From: Cordia subcordata
Taxonomy: Eukaryota; Streptophyta; Magnoliopsida; Boraginales; Cordiaceae
NCBI GenBank assembly: GCA_028554755.1
Contig: JAPTOF010000001.1
Location: forward strand, 29,377,501 to 29,441,500
Direction: 5' to 3'
DNA length: 64,000 bases
Part shown: positions 47,201 through 58,060 of the stretch, piece after piece
Numbering within the stretch: position 1 is the stretch's first letter
Layout of the letters: each line of letters opens with the position of its first letter
Translations under genes and position numbers: made by a program
The notes under the pieces: model-generated
Told to the model about the DNA's origin: nothing
The model's database searches: none
What the model saw: the letters and a program-made list of their open reading frames with translations, nothing else

Positions 47201-48840
47201 TCCAGGCTTTCCTTGTGAAAATTTTCTGTAGCTTCACTTGCCTGGACTAATGAGCTTTGAAATTTATTGTTTATGTCTTCAATATAAGAAATGGGGTATG
47301 TTATTGGTACAAAAATAAAGCCGCATAAGTGGTTGTAGGGGTGGCAAGACAGTTGGAAGCAACATATAATAATATATGAGAGTCTGCTTATGTAGTTCAT
47401 TATAGTCACATCTGCTTCTGCATGCATATGCTGTTGGCAGTTTGGAATTTGAAGATTCACAATTTGTACTTCTGACCTGCAGTAAGTAATCATATGCATA
47501 TGTGTCTGTCGCAAAAGAAACCATAAATTTAGTGCTTTCTTGTGATATATGTAGAGGTTTACTTCATTCAGTTGAGGACTTCTGGCATCATAGGATATTT
47601 GAATTGGGATTTCTTACAGGAATGAGTTTTGGAACCTCACCTATAAAACTTGTGAGCATCGGCAAGTTTTGCACACAAACCCTTAGCGACCTGCCAAGCG
47701 CTATCTCTTGGAATGGAGAAAGGTTTACAAGTTTATGGCCCTTGCATCAAGGCTCACTGGTCGAAGCTCTTGGAGTCCAGAATTGATGAAGTGCCTGTTT
47801 GGTTCTGGTTATTTTGCTGCTTATAAGCATCTAACAAAGTACTCATAACATTTCTATAAGTGAGTAGGTCACCAGTCAAATCTGCATTTATATAAGTGAA
47901 CTCAATTAGTGAACGCATTATTTTAGAAGATATGTGATAATAATAATGAACACATTCCGAAATAATAACACTCGTCTATCCTCGAGCACTAAAATGGACT
48001 CAAAAAAGATCTCAAGTTGTGATAATTATCAGTAGAGTGATTTCCTAACGGAAGTGCGTTGATGAAAATTACTATGAAAACGGTGCTTCATGAACCTAAA
48101 TGTGTCATTGTTATCTTCCAACTCGAAATTCTGAGCAATATAACATTCGCCTTCTTTCATCAACTTCCTTAATTTATAAACGAAGACTTTATTACAGAAA
48201 CTTAAATAGTGTTACCCTAAATCGAATAAAAGACAAACAATAGTAAGAAAAACCAAACAAAAGAAAAAACAATGTAATAGGATCGCAGTTCTATCAACCT
48301 AGCTTATATGTTCATCCAAAAACACCATCTCCATACTTGATACATCATTACTGTACTTGACAGACCAAAGTCGGACCACTTTCACTGTAATGTACCACAT
48401 CTCATTCGGCGGTTCAAGTTCATTAATGAAGTTCTTTTATGCAGCCATTTGGGTTCTAATATGAAAAGAAACTCTCGAAAAATAAATTCAAAGTTATATT
48501 TTATGCGCGAAAAATCTTATATGTTAATACAAAAATAATGTTTGATTGACTAGAAAACCTAAATTTTTATTTCATGCCCAAATAAAAATTTAAAAAATGA
48601 AAAAAGAGTGAGATATAAATACATTAGTAATTGGAAATTTAAAAAAAAAATCATAACATATTACTAAAATTGATATTAACCCCCAAGCATAATCACCGTG
48701 GATTCCACTAAACATATACATACATATATATACAAATATATACAAATATATACATACATATATATATGTATGTATGTATTCACAATACGGCTACATAAGA
48801 ACGTAGGGAGTAAATCGCAATTATCTAGCCCCATTGGAAA
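44276..48840. other. Long interval without a recognisable gene
   Basis: The first few hundred bases are probably the SLP2 3'UTR. The rest has moderate base composition and only short frames (for example 45908-46096, 46684-46881, 47502-47786), none with a motif, long coding bias or obvious splice partner. A single MITE-type end ('gcctgtttgg....gcttataagc', 47791-47827) matches the MITE at 58454. Spliced non-coding transcripts cannot be excluded. 48719-48781 is a run of TACA/TATA repeats. Confidence 0.45.
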
Positions 48841-48860
48841 ATATATTGTGACTCACAACC

Positions 48861-49763
48861 CAATAAACATTGAATAAATATATTAACACAACATTTTGTT
48901 ATAAATGAACAAATGATGCAATAAAATACTAACTTTTGATTTAAATTGCAAAACACACACTATTATGTACGCTATTAACCACGACAACAGAGGACTATGG
49001 GGACTGACCAAGCACTGAGTTGTCGCCCTGAATATATATTATCAAAATGGATAACCAATTAGCAATCATTCAATATATTAATACAACATATTGTTATAAT
49101 GCTGCATTAAAATCCATGCCTTTGGTTGAAATAGAAGGACACGTACTATCAAATACACGTAATAAATCAATGGCTGTTAAATTGAACACTTTAATAATGC
49201 ATTTACATGCCACTTACACCTATTTGGTTCAACTGTTGAGAAATGATTGAGAAATTGAACACTTTAGGAGTCCATTTCTATGTCATATTGAACACACTTT
49301 AATATTTATTTTACACTATGCCGCTTACACTTACTTGGTTCAATAGCTGAGAAATTGAACACTTTAATAGTCCATTTCCATGCGATATTAAACACGCTTT
49401 AATATTTTACTTATGGTGAAGCCATGTCGGGGCATTTCGCAAGTGACCAGACCGATAAGCATGAAGAATTAAAATCTAAGTAGTTTTTTTTATGGTCAAT
49501 TAGGAATACGATTACAGTGTGTTCCAAATATGTAGTGTAAGCACGACACATACATATATTTGATTCAATAGATAAGGAATGGAACAATTTCGTAGTTCAT
49601 TTCTATGCCATACTGAACGCATGCAGGACCCATCACTCAATTAACGAAGATGGCAAATAGGGGATTAATAACCAAAAAGCAATACATGAGAATATCAATA
49701 CAACATATTGTTATAAATGAACAAATGCTGCATTAAAATCCCTGCTTTTGGCTAAAATGAAAT
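48861..49763. repeat. Local repeat cluster, left part
   Basis: Two sequence types recur. Type A ('atattaatacaacatattgttataaat.aacaaatgctgcattaaaatcc') occurs at about 48875, 49070 and 49690. Type B ('ttggttcaa.agctgagaaattgaacacttta.tagtccatttc.atg') occurs at about 49230, 49335 and, more diverged, 49560. Type B continues after the copia element at 57960-58025. The cluster is split by that insertion. Confidence 0.7.
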
Positions 49764-50145
49764 TGAAAGAAAATGAATCTGGATGGGCGCCCATGATTGG
49801 GTTGACCCGACCCAAATAAAAAATAGATAAAGTAGAGCAGCTTCTCAGGAAACTGACTCTAGCAGTTATCCCAATCAAAATAAAATTGTTTTTTAGTAGT
49901 TATAAAAAAATATATGCATAAAGATGATATACACTGCGAAAAGAATTTCTCTCCCATATTCTTTCTCGGTCTGAGTTCTTCAAAATATAGGCTTAGGAAG
50001 AAAACCTCTCCTCTCTAATATTTTAGAACTAGGCATTTAGCGTTGTGAAAACAAGAGTTATCTTCTCGTAATGTGATTGACGACTCGCGGGCAAGAACTT
50101 CACGATGCAAGACGGTAGAGAATTTTTTCTATTTTGTTTTTCAAT
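49764..50145 (+). repeat. 5' LTR of the copia element
   Basis: It begins TGAAAGAAAATG and ends TTTTTCA, 382 bases. It is clearly similar to 57467-57831, including the 'ctcccatattctttctcg.tctgagttcttc' block and the 'gcgggcaagaacttcacg' block. Confidence 0.9.
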
Positions 50146-50147
50146 TG

Positions 50148-50159
50148 GCATCAGAGCAT
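50148..50159 (+). other. Primer-binding site of the copia element
   Basis: TGGCATCAGAGC, complementary to the 3' end of initiator tRNA-Met apart from the common T/C change, two bases after the 5' LTR. Confidence 0.85.
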
Positions 50160-50640
50160 TTAGTTGGTTGTCTTTCTTTACGAGAGAAATCTGTGATTTT
50201 GTTTTATTTAGCATGATTTTATGCCTAGTATGGTTTTTTGGTTGAGAGGTATGAATTTGATAAACATCTCATAAAAAATAATGGAAAATCTCATAACCTG
50301 TAAAGTTAATAACGTAATTGTGATAGTGTTAAGCTTTTTTTTATATGGGTTATGTATGGTTTGCTTGAATTAGTTTTTTCATTTATTACATACTAAGTTT
50401 TGTTGAAGATGACTCTTACGTTAATCATTTTTGTGCGTTGACACATAATCATTGGAATACTTATGTTAGCGAGCCTGTTAGCTTTCTTTTTTATGATATC
50501 ATTTTGTTAGCAAATCTCAATAGGCTGAAAATAAAGTATTCATTTCTATTTTGCTCGTTGATTGTTTTTTTTTTCCCAGTTCAAACAAGCCATAATATTA
50601 TAAGTATCTGCAATTTCGTCTGCAAACTAGAAAAGTGTTA

Positions 50641-50785
50641 TAGGCTGTTGGTTAAAGTGTTGATTTGTTAACTGATAGGTGCAAGGTTCAAATCTTAGAT
50701 TATGCTCTTTTTTTTTTATCTTCTATAAAAGAAAGAAAAATCTTAGATTATGCTCTTTTCTTTGATCTTCTATAAAAGAAAGAAA
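50641..50785 (+). repeat. tRNA-like module and tandem duplication in the copia leader
   Basis: TAGGCTGTTGGTTAAAG and GGTTCAAATCTT (50685-50696) look like Pol III A and B boxes at tRNA spacing. Immediately after, a block of about 47 bases ('atcttagattatgctctttt...cttctataaaagaaagaa') is repeated in tandem (about 50693-50739 and 50740-50785). Confidence 0.45.
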
Positions 50786-50821
50786 TTAAAAAGAAAAAAA
50801 AAAGAAAAAGAAACTAGAATC

Positions 50822-51011
50822 ATGCAGGGCTTGAACCTGAGAATTAACAAACAAAATGGCAACGCTACTATGGGATGCCTTTGCACTTTGTTTGGCAGTT
50901 TAATGTATATATCCATTAATAATATAAGTTAAAATAACATGCTACCAAAGAGACTCGAACTAGTGACCTCCATTTATGTTTCATAGTGAATTTACCACTG
51001 GTCTAAGACCA
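50822..51011 (-). repeat. Two antisense tRNA-like modules in the copia leader
   Basis: On the minus strand, TTAGACCAGTGG (51006-50995) and AGTTCGAGTCTC (50961-50950) fit A and B boxes well. A second B-box-like AGGTTCAAGCCC lies at 50836-50825 (minus). They could be SINE fragments or tRNA-derived sequence picked up by the element. Confidence 0.4.
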
Positions 51012-51295
51012 TTATTTGTTATTTTTTTTGTCTCTGTTCTATATTGATTATGATGCTGACAAAATGGAAATTATAAATATTTCCTAAAGACTTGAACTTA
51101 GACTTACAAAATAATTATGCTTTAAATGCCACTGAAATTATAAATTCTTTTTTATTTTATTTTAACATTATTTTCAAAACATATTTTTTTGTGATCATTT
51201 TTATTAAAATATATATAAGTTAGTTCAATTCCGTAGTTCTGGGAAATTTATTTTCCCTTAATTTGTGTTAAAGGGAAATAAACTATGTGGAAAAG

Positions 51296-51910
51296 ATGAA
51301 GAGTATGTGGCATGATGCATATTCACGAGCACAAAGAATTAGTTTCATGAATGACTATAGAAGGCGTCATAGGAATCGACGTATTCCCGGGACTCCTAGA
51401 GTCATACGTATTCCTAATTTACCAAGAACTAAAGTCCAGAGACAATGACTCAGGGATTTCAGAAATGAACTAGCAAGATATAGAATGCAATATGATCACA
51501 CATTAATTGAGCATGTTAAGGTAGAAAACAAAAAGATCCAAGAGGTCATTTTTAACGGGTATATAATGAATGAAGAAGAAAAATATCTTACATTGCGCAA
51601 TACCCTTCCAAGAGACTTGGCTGATATGCTTGAGAGTTTTTAGGAATCAGGAAAACCCGAGGATATGGTGAAAGGATTGTGCAGGAGTTATGAGACCTTT
51701 GTCTACGTGTTTTTAGAGTTTTACACTTGGTTAAATATGTGCAAAACCACTAGGTTAGGGGTTAATTCTAACTTACGTTATGACAAGAAACTTTCGATCA
51801 CCTCATATTTACCGAAGTATGACCCTATTTGTCTCTTTAAGATCAATTTTGAGGATTCTATTCCTAGAAGGTTAAAGTTCCTCAATATGGAAGACAGTGA
51901 TGATGAATGA
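51296..51910 (+). pseudogene. Unknown frame of 205 codons in the copia leader
   Basis: One frame runs from ATG 51296 to TGA 51908-51910, interrupted only by TGA at 51446 and TAG at 51641. The product would be Arg-rich near its N-terminus (NDYRRRHRNRRIPGTPRVIR), lysine/glutamate-rich in the middle and acidic at its end (NMEDSDDE). I do not recognise it. It lies upstream of gag, in the same orientation, inside the element borders. Both stops could come from single C-to-T type changes (CGA to TGA, CAG or TGG to TAG), so the frame was probably coding until recently. It could be an extra element gene, a captured host fragment or part of another nested element. Confidence 0.5.
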
Positions 51911-52292
51911 TGTACATGTTTATGTATATAGTCTGTTTCTTTCATTTAGATTGTACATATTCTATGAATGTTAATTGCTTATGTGAGTTTATACAATAAC
52001 TTTATAATGCTATTAAATTATTTATGCTAAACTTAATTGTGCATAAAGCTTTAATATATTTGAAAATAATAGAATAGTGGGAGTTCTATGTTAATATAGA
52101 ACATCGTATTGCATTAATGAAATTAAGTTAATAAGTCTATAAACAAAGTGAAGTGATCTATGATTGTGAATTTAGTGACCTTTCTGGTTCACTTTCTTTG
52201 TTTGATTTTTATCAATTCAATTTGCATTAAATAGCAATCTTATCATCGAATATATGCAATGTACTAATGGATGTCTCTACAAATGTTAGAAA

Positions 52293-53156
52293 ATGGCTTC
52301 AAAAACTATCATAGCTGACCTTAATAAGGGTGACAAATTGAATGGTGATAATTATAACCTATGGAAACTCACGATAAGCTATGTTCTTGACGAACAAGAG
52401 GCACCTGAGACAGTTAACAATTTGATGACTGAGGCTGAGGCTAGTGCGACAACCTAGCACAAAAGGAACATGGAAGCTTACCAGGCGTGGAAGAAGAAAG
52501 ATTCCACTACTAGAGGAATACTAATAATTTCTATGCATAATGATCTAGTCTATGAGTATTAGCAATATCCAACTGCTTATGCAATATGGAATGCTCTGAA
52601 TGAGAAGTTCGGGGTACTACAGTGACAAAGCTGCGTCAACCTACTATTAAGTTTGACACTTACAAGAAGAAACCTAATCATAACATGCAGTAACATTTGA
52701 GAGAGATGTCAAACATGATTAGGGAGCTCAAGAATGCTGGTCATATCCTTACGGATGAACAACAGGTTCAAGCCCTGATCTGATCTCTTCTAAACAGTTG
52801 GGAACATTTGAAAGTTAATCTGACTCATAATGATGGCATCAAGACTTTTGATGATGCCATTTGTCATGTGGTACTAGAAGATAAGCGTTTAGAGGCAATG
52901 AAGCCTCTGAGTCAGGCCTATGTTGCTGAGTCGAGCTCCAAAAAGGGCTCAGGCAACAAGCGCAAATGGAACTAAAAGAATTAGAAGGGAAAGGGTAAAG
53001 GGTAAAGGGAAACAATTTGATCCTAAGAAGAACAAGAAAGAGCATAACAACAAACACAAGCGTGTTTAGAAGAAGATCGATAAAAGCAAGATGAAGTGCT
53101 ACAATTGTGACAAGCTAGGTCAATTTGCTGGCGAGTGTAGTGAGCCCAAGAAGGTA
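52293..53156 (+). pseudogene. gag of the copia element, disrupted
   Basis: It starts MASKTIIADLNKGDKLNGDN, a typical copia Gag opening, followed by YQAWKKKDSTTRGIL and, after a frameshift near 52610, the capsid-like LREMSNMIRELKNAGH. A TAG-rich stretch follows, then a Lys-rich linker. The zinc knuckle reads CYNCDKLGQFAGEC (53098-53139): Gln stands where His is needed for CX2CX4HX4C. Gag would form the virus-like particle. About five stops and one shift disrupt it. Confidence 0.85.
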
Positions 53157-56100
53157 GCAAAATCTTCTTCTTATTATTTTGTATTTGTAGCTACCACTGT
53201 GTTGCTAATTGATTCTTCTTCTTTATGGACTGTGGATTCAAGAGCAACAGGCCATGTAGCTAGAGACCGAGGGGCCTATGTAGAGTATCGTGGAATTCCA
53301 GCAGGAACGAGATGGATATATATAGGTGACAACAATAAAGTTGAAGTCAAAGGAATTGACATATACAAGTTAAGCTTGTGGAGAGGTCAAACTTTGTACC
53401 TGCATGATGTTTTGTTTACACTGATATTCGGCGGAACTTGGTCTCAGTCAATGTTCTTTTAAGGCTAGGTTTTAGTATGCATTTCCACGACAAATATGTA
53501 GATATTTATCATAGCACTACTTATTATGGTTCTGGTTTTATTTCTAATGGTTTTATGGTATTGGACGATGATTACTCTATTAGTAGTTATTATAATACTA
53601 GTTGCTTTTCTATGAATATTTCTTCTAGTTCTTTAGATTTGGAAGAAATTGTGTGGCATGCTAGGTTAGGTCATATTGGTCAAGACAGAACGAATCGTTT
53701 GGCAAAGAAAACCTTCTTGGTTTACTCACGAAGGTTAACTTGCCAACTTGTGAATATTGCCTAGCATGGAAAGCAACAAGAAAACCATTTGGTAAAGCTA
53801 AGAGACCTGAATATCCATTGCAATTAATCTATTTAGATGTTTGTGGTCCAATGAATGTTCAAACAAGACGTGGGAATGCTATTTCATCACTTTTATAGTT
53901 GACTTCACGTAGTTTAGTTACGTCTATCTAATCTCTCGCAAGTCAGAAGCATTGAAATGCTTCATAAAATTCTTAAATGAAGTGGAGAATCAGTTAGAAA
54001 GAAAAGTTAAAACCTTAAGGACAGACCGAGGGCGTGAAAATCTATTTGATCAATTCAAAGAACTTTGCGATGAAAAAGGAATAATAAGGCAACTTACTAT
54101 TCCTAGAACGCCACAACAAAATAGAGTGGCTGAAAAGAGGAATAGGACACTCTTAGAGATGGTTAGGTCTATGATGGCACAAGCCAATCTCCCAATATCT
54201 TACTGGGGAGATGCTTTATTGATTGTAGCCTATATACTTAACCAAGTACCTACTAAGTCACTTCCACCAACTCCTTATGAATTATGGACAGGTAGAAAAC
54301 CTAATCTATCATACTTGAGACCTTCGGGTTCAGCATCCTACAATCATGATCCGTCTCACAAGTATGGGAAATTTGGATCTTGATGCAAAAAGTATATCTT
54401 TATTAGATATCTTGAGCACTCTAAAGGATATGTGTTCATTGGTGAACATAATGATGGAGGTCTTACTGAAATTGAATCACAAGACGTTACATTCCTAGAG
54501 AATGACTTTCCAAGTAGAGGTGAAGTTGACAAGAATCTTGGTTCATACGAATTACATGAGACAAGAGAAGATGTTATGCAATTGAATGTGGTACAAGAGG
54601 AAGTATCACAATTGCAAGAAAAGGAGGAAGATGTCCCTCAAATTCTTGAATCCAAAGAAAATATTGCATCATCTAGTGATTTTGTTTCACAAGAACTTCA
54701 TCCTAGAAGGAGTATTTGAGGAATGATTCCTCGTTGTTGATTTGAAATTGAAGCAAAAGTCTTTATGATAACTCTCCACAATTAGGAAGAACCTAAGATA
54801 GTACATGAGGCATTCTCATGTCTTGCTAAGGAAGAATGGAAAAAGGAGATGGAAGAGGAAATGGAATCAATGAAAAAGAATAAAGTATAGGAGTTGGTTA
54901 ACCTTCCAAAAGGATGCAAAGCTATTGGAAACAAATGGGTTCCCAAAATTAAAAGAAAAGCTAATAATTCTATTGAGAGGTATAAGGTTCACTTCATAGT
55001 AAAAGGCTACACATAACAAGAAGGAATTGATTTTGAAGAAACTTTTTCTCTTGTAAGATTTACCTCAATTTGCCTTATCTTAGCTATATTGGTGCAATTA
55101 GATTTGGAATTGCATCAAATGGATGTCAAAACTGCATTTCTCAATGGAGATCTAGAAGAGGAGATTTACATGGAACAACCTTTGGGCTTTGTGGAAAAAG
55201 GTCTAGAGGAAAAAGTCTGTAGATTGCAAAAATCAATCTATGGTCTTAAACAAGCATTTAGACAGTGGAATATAAGATTTTATGAAGTCATTTCATCAAA
55301 TGATTTTGAAATGATAGATGACGACCACTGTGTATATGTTAAGCGTTCCAAAGAAAATTTTTAACATTATCTCTATATATGGATGATATTCTATTAGCTA
55401 GAAATGACAAAGATTTTGTCAAAGCTAATAAGAAGTGGCTATTCTCCCAATTTGTGATGAAGATATGGGAGAAGTAAACTATATTCTTGGTGTTAAAATT
55501 CACAGAGACAGGTCGAAAAGACTATTGTCCTTATCTCAAGAGCCTTACATTAACCAGATACTTGAACATTTTCAGATGGAAAATTGTAAAGCCATCGACA
55601 TTCCAATAGCTAAAGGCTTGAATTTAAGTATCAGCATGTGTCCCAACACTCCAGAAGAAAAGAAAAGAATGTCAAATGTGCCCTATTCGAGTGCTATTAG
55701 TAGTCTTATATATGTCATAATGTTTACTAGACCAGACATTTGTTTTATCGTGGTTTAGTTAGCCGTTTCCAGTCGAATCCCAGACCAGAGCATTGGAAAG
55801 CTGTAAAGTGAATATTAAGGTTCTTGAAAGGTACTAAAAGCCATGCTCTCTACTTTCCAGGGTCAAGCTTACACCTAGAAGGATATACTGATGCTGATTA
55901 GGCTGGCGAGTTGGATGGAGACAAATCAACTTCGAGTTATGTATTCTTGCTTAATAACTATGCTATATCTTAGAGCAGTAAGAAACAAACTTGTATTGCT
56001 TTGTCCACTATGGAAGCTAAATTTGTAGGTTGTGCAACTGCAGTTCAAGAAGCTGTTTGGTTAAAAAGATTCTTTGAGCATTTAGGATTCTCAAATGATA

Positions 56101-56349
56101 GTGGGAGTCCAATCACGATATACTGTTATAGTCAAGTGGCAATGGGCTATGTCAAAGATCCCAAATATCACAGCAAAACCAAAACACATAGATATAAAAT
56201 ATAACTTTGTGAGAGATATTATTGCACAAAAGAAAGTGACTTTGCAATATATCCCCACACATAATATGCTTATAGATCTTTTTATAAAACCTCTAGCAAG
56301 GGATGTTTTTCTGGATCATGTTAGATTTATAGGATTACGGATAATTTGA
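53157..56349 (+). pseudogene. pol of the copia element (protease, integrase, RT, RNase H), disrupted
   Basis: The protease motif reads VDSRATGHV (53230-53256), with Arg for Gly in the usual DSGAT. The GAG-pre-integrase part has EEIVWHARLGHIGQ. Integrase shows YLDVCGPM (first Asp), LRTDRGREN (second Asp) and [14 protein letters not shown] (Glu). RT runs from about 54880 with GNKWVPKIKRKAN, LDLELHQMDVKTAFLNGDLE and LSLYMDDILLAR (YMDD near 55376, reached by a frameshift). RNase H shows GYTDAD-stop-AG, where the stop replaces Trp, then ALSTMEAKFVGC and THRYKIYNFVRD. Most of it stays in one frame with several TAG codons at Trp or Gln positions and about five shifts. This order is copia-specific. 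Confidence 0.9.
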
Positions 56350-57466
56350 TGTATGAATATTGCAAAATAAAGTGCATTATTGATATTTCCATTATATATG
56401 ATATTTTGATTCAGTGATATTTATTTTTGTGCATATGGTAAAAATGAAATAAAAAAATTGTATCTCTGGTAGACTCTGGATTAGCGTTCTCATACAGGCA
56501 ATCGTCTTTGGCACAAGGAAGTATGTAAAGATGAGACTAACTCATGCAAAAAGAAGAACCCTTAAACTTAAGTTAATGATAGTCGCCTTAATAGAAGATT
56601 AAGATGAGATCATGAACATATTTAGAACATATCTTTTAGTGATCAAAGTAGATTCCTATTGTCTACTTAGTCTATCATAGCCAGATGTAAAAGTTTTAAT
56701 TGATTTTAAGTAAGGATTGATCAATTGAAGAATTCGTTTTAGACAATGAGGATTGTCTATTTATACATCTATACGGTATTAATAAGTTTAACACATACAA
56801 TAATATGATTGGTAATACTATAGCACGTGAGTCATACAACGTGTGTTTAATATGACCACGAAGGTAGTAAAGGATGATCCGTACTTCTTCACTGCGTGAG
56901 ACCTTTATAAACAACTTTGTTATGTGCCCTTATTACTTCTAGCTGTCTCTTGATATTTAATTTGGTGTATGCTACTTTAGCATGTTATCAATGGTCATGA
57001 ATGACTTGACCAAAAGAGACATGTCTAAGAAAGCAACCTGATTATTATAGAATGATTCATGTGCAAAAGAAAGACTAAATTGAATATCAAAACATTGGAT
57101 TAATGGTCGACCAATCATGTTTATCAATATGGACAAAGACATGATAATGAGAACACATGATATTATAAAAGATGGACTCTAGCTATCACAAAGATAAAGT
57201 GATATATGTTATGAGGGATAGAGTCACTATAATATTTATATTATAAATTTTGTCTAGGGCACTAGAAGATATAGAAAAGGACATAAATTGTTCGAGTAGC
57301 TATATACCTTAACAGGTTAGTAGCAATCAATGCTCATATGCTTGCTGGTTGCATGACCTATTTGCCAAGTATGATGGTTCTATACATGTAAAGGAGATGA
57401 AATGGAAATGGAGTTGAAGTATCTAGCTAAGCATATGAGTTTGACCCATCGTGTGCAAGTGGGAGA
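56350..57466 (+). other. 3' non-coding region of the copia element
   Basis: There is no coding sequence I can support. It ends in the purine tract CAAGTGGGAGA at 57456-57466, next to the 3' LTR. Confidence 0.6.
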
Positions 57467-57831
57467 TGAAAGAAAATGGATCCAGGAAGGTGCCTATGAT
57501 TGGGTTGACCCGATCCAAATAAAATAAGGAAAAAGTAGAGCAATTAGTAAGGACACTGACTCTAATAGTTATCCTAATCAAAATAAAACTACTTCTCAGT
57601 AGTTATTAAAAAAAAACGTACGCACAAAGATGATATGCTTTCAAAAAGAATTCCTCTCCCATATTCTTTCTCGATCTGAGTTCTTCAAAATATAGTCTTA
57701 GGAAGAAAAACTCTTCTCTCTAATATTTTAGAACCTGGGCATTTTATCTTCTCGTGAGGTGATTGACGACTAGCGGGCAAGAACTTCACGCTGCAAAAGG
57801 TTAAAGAATTTTTCCTCTATTTTGTTCTTCA
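57467..57831 (+). repeat. 3' LTR of the copia element
   Basis: It begins TGAAAGAAAATGG and ends TTCTTCA, 365 bases. It aligns with 49764-50145 with small gaps. Confidence 0.9.
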
Positions 57832-58060
57832 GGAATAATACACACTATAGAACATACACAATGAAACACACTTAAATGAAGAACATACTTAAACTAATAC
57901 ATCCATTCAGTAATACGATTACGTCATATTCCAAATGTTTACATGATCCGATGACACACTTATTTGGTTTGATGGCTAAGAAATTGAACACTTTCATAGT
58001 CCATTTCTATGACATATTGAACATATAAATGAGTCATTGCTCATTTAGTATAGAGCAAAC
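57832..58060. repeat. Local repeat cluster, right part
   Basis: 'atacgattacgtcatattccaaatgt', then 'ttggttt.atggctaagaaattgaacactttcatagtccatttc' continues the type B repeats seen before the copia element (compare 49507-49640). The cluster and the insertion share the same locus. Confidence 0.65.

Larger units (their letters stand above)
49764..57831 (+). mobile_element. Ty1/copia retrotransposon, full structure, coding region decayed
   Basis: Matching LTRs lie at 49764-50145 and 57467-57831. The primer-binding site TGGCATCAGAGC at 50148 fits the initiator-tRNA-Met type used by plant copia elements. A purine tract CAAGTGGGAGA (57456-57466) precedes the 3' LTR. Flanks GAAAT (49759-49763) and GGAAT (57832-57836) match at 4 of 5. 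The order gag, protease, integrase, RT, RNase H is diagnostic of copia. The leader between primer site and gag is unusually long (about 2.1 kb) and carries an extra frame and tRNA-like modules. Stops and frameshifts disable it. Confidence 0.9.

Noticed and set aside
45908..47786. Several short plus-strand frames as a new gene
   Set aside because: No motif, no consistent codon bias and no splice-linked continuity; I cannot support a coding gene.
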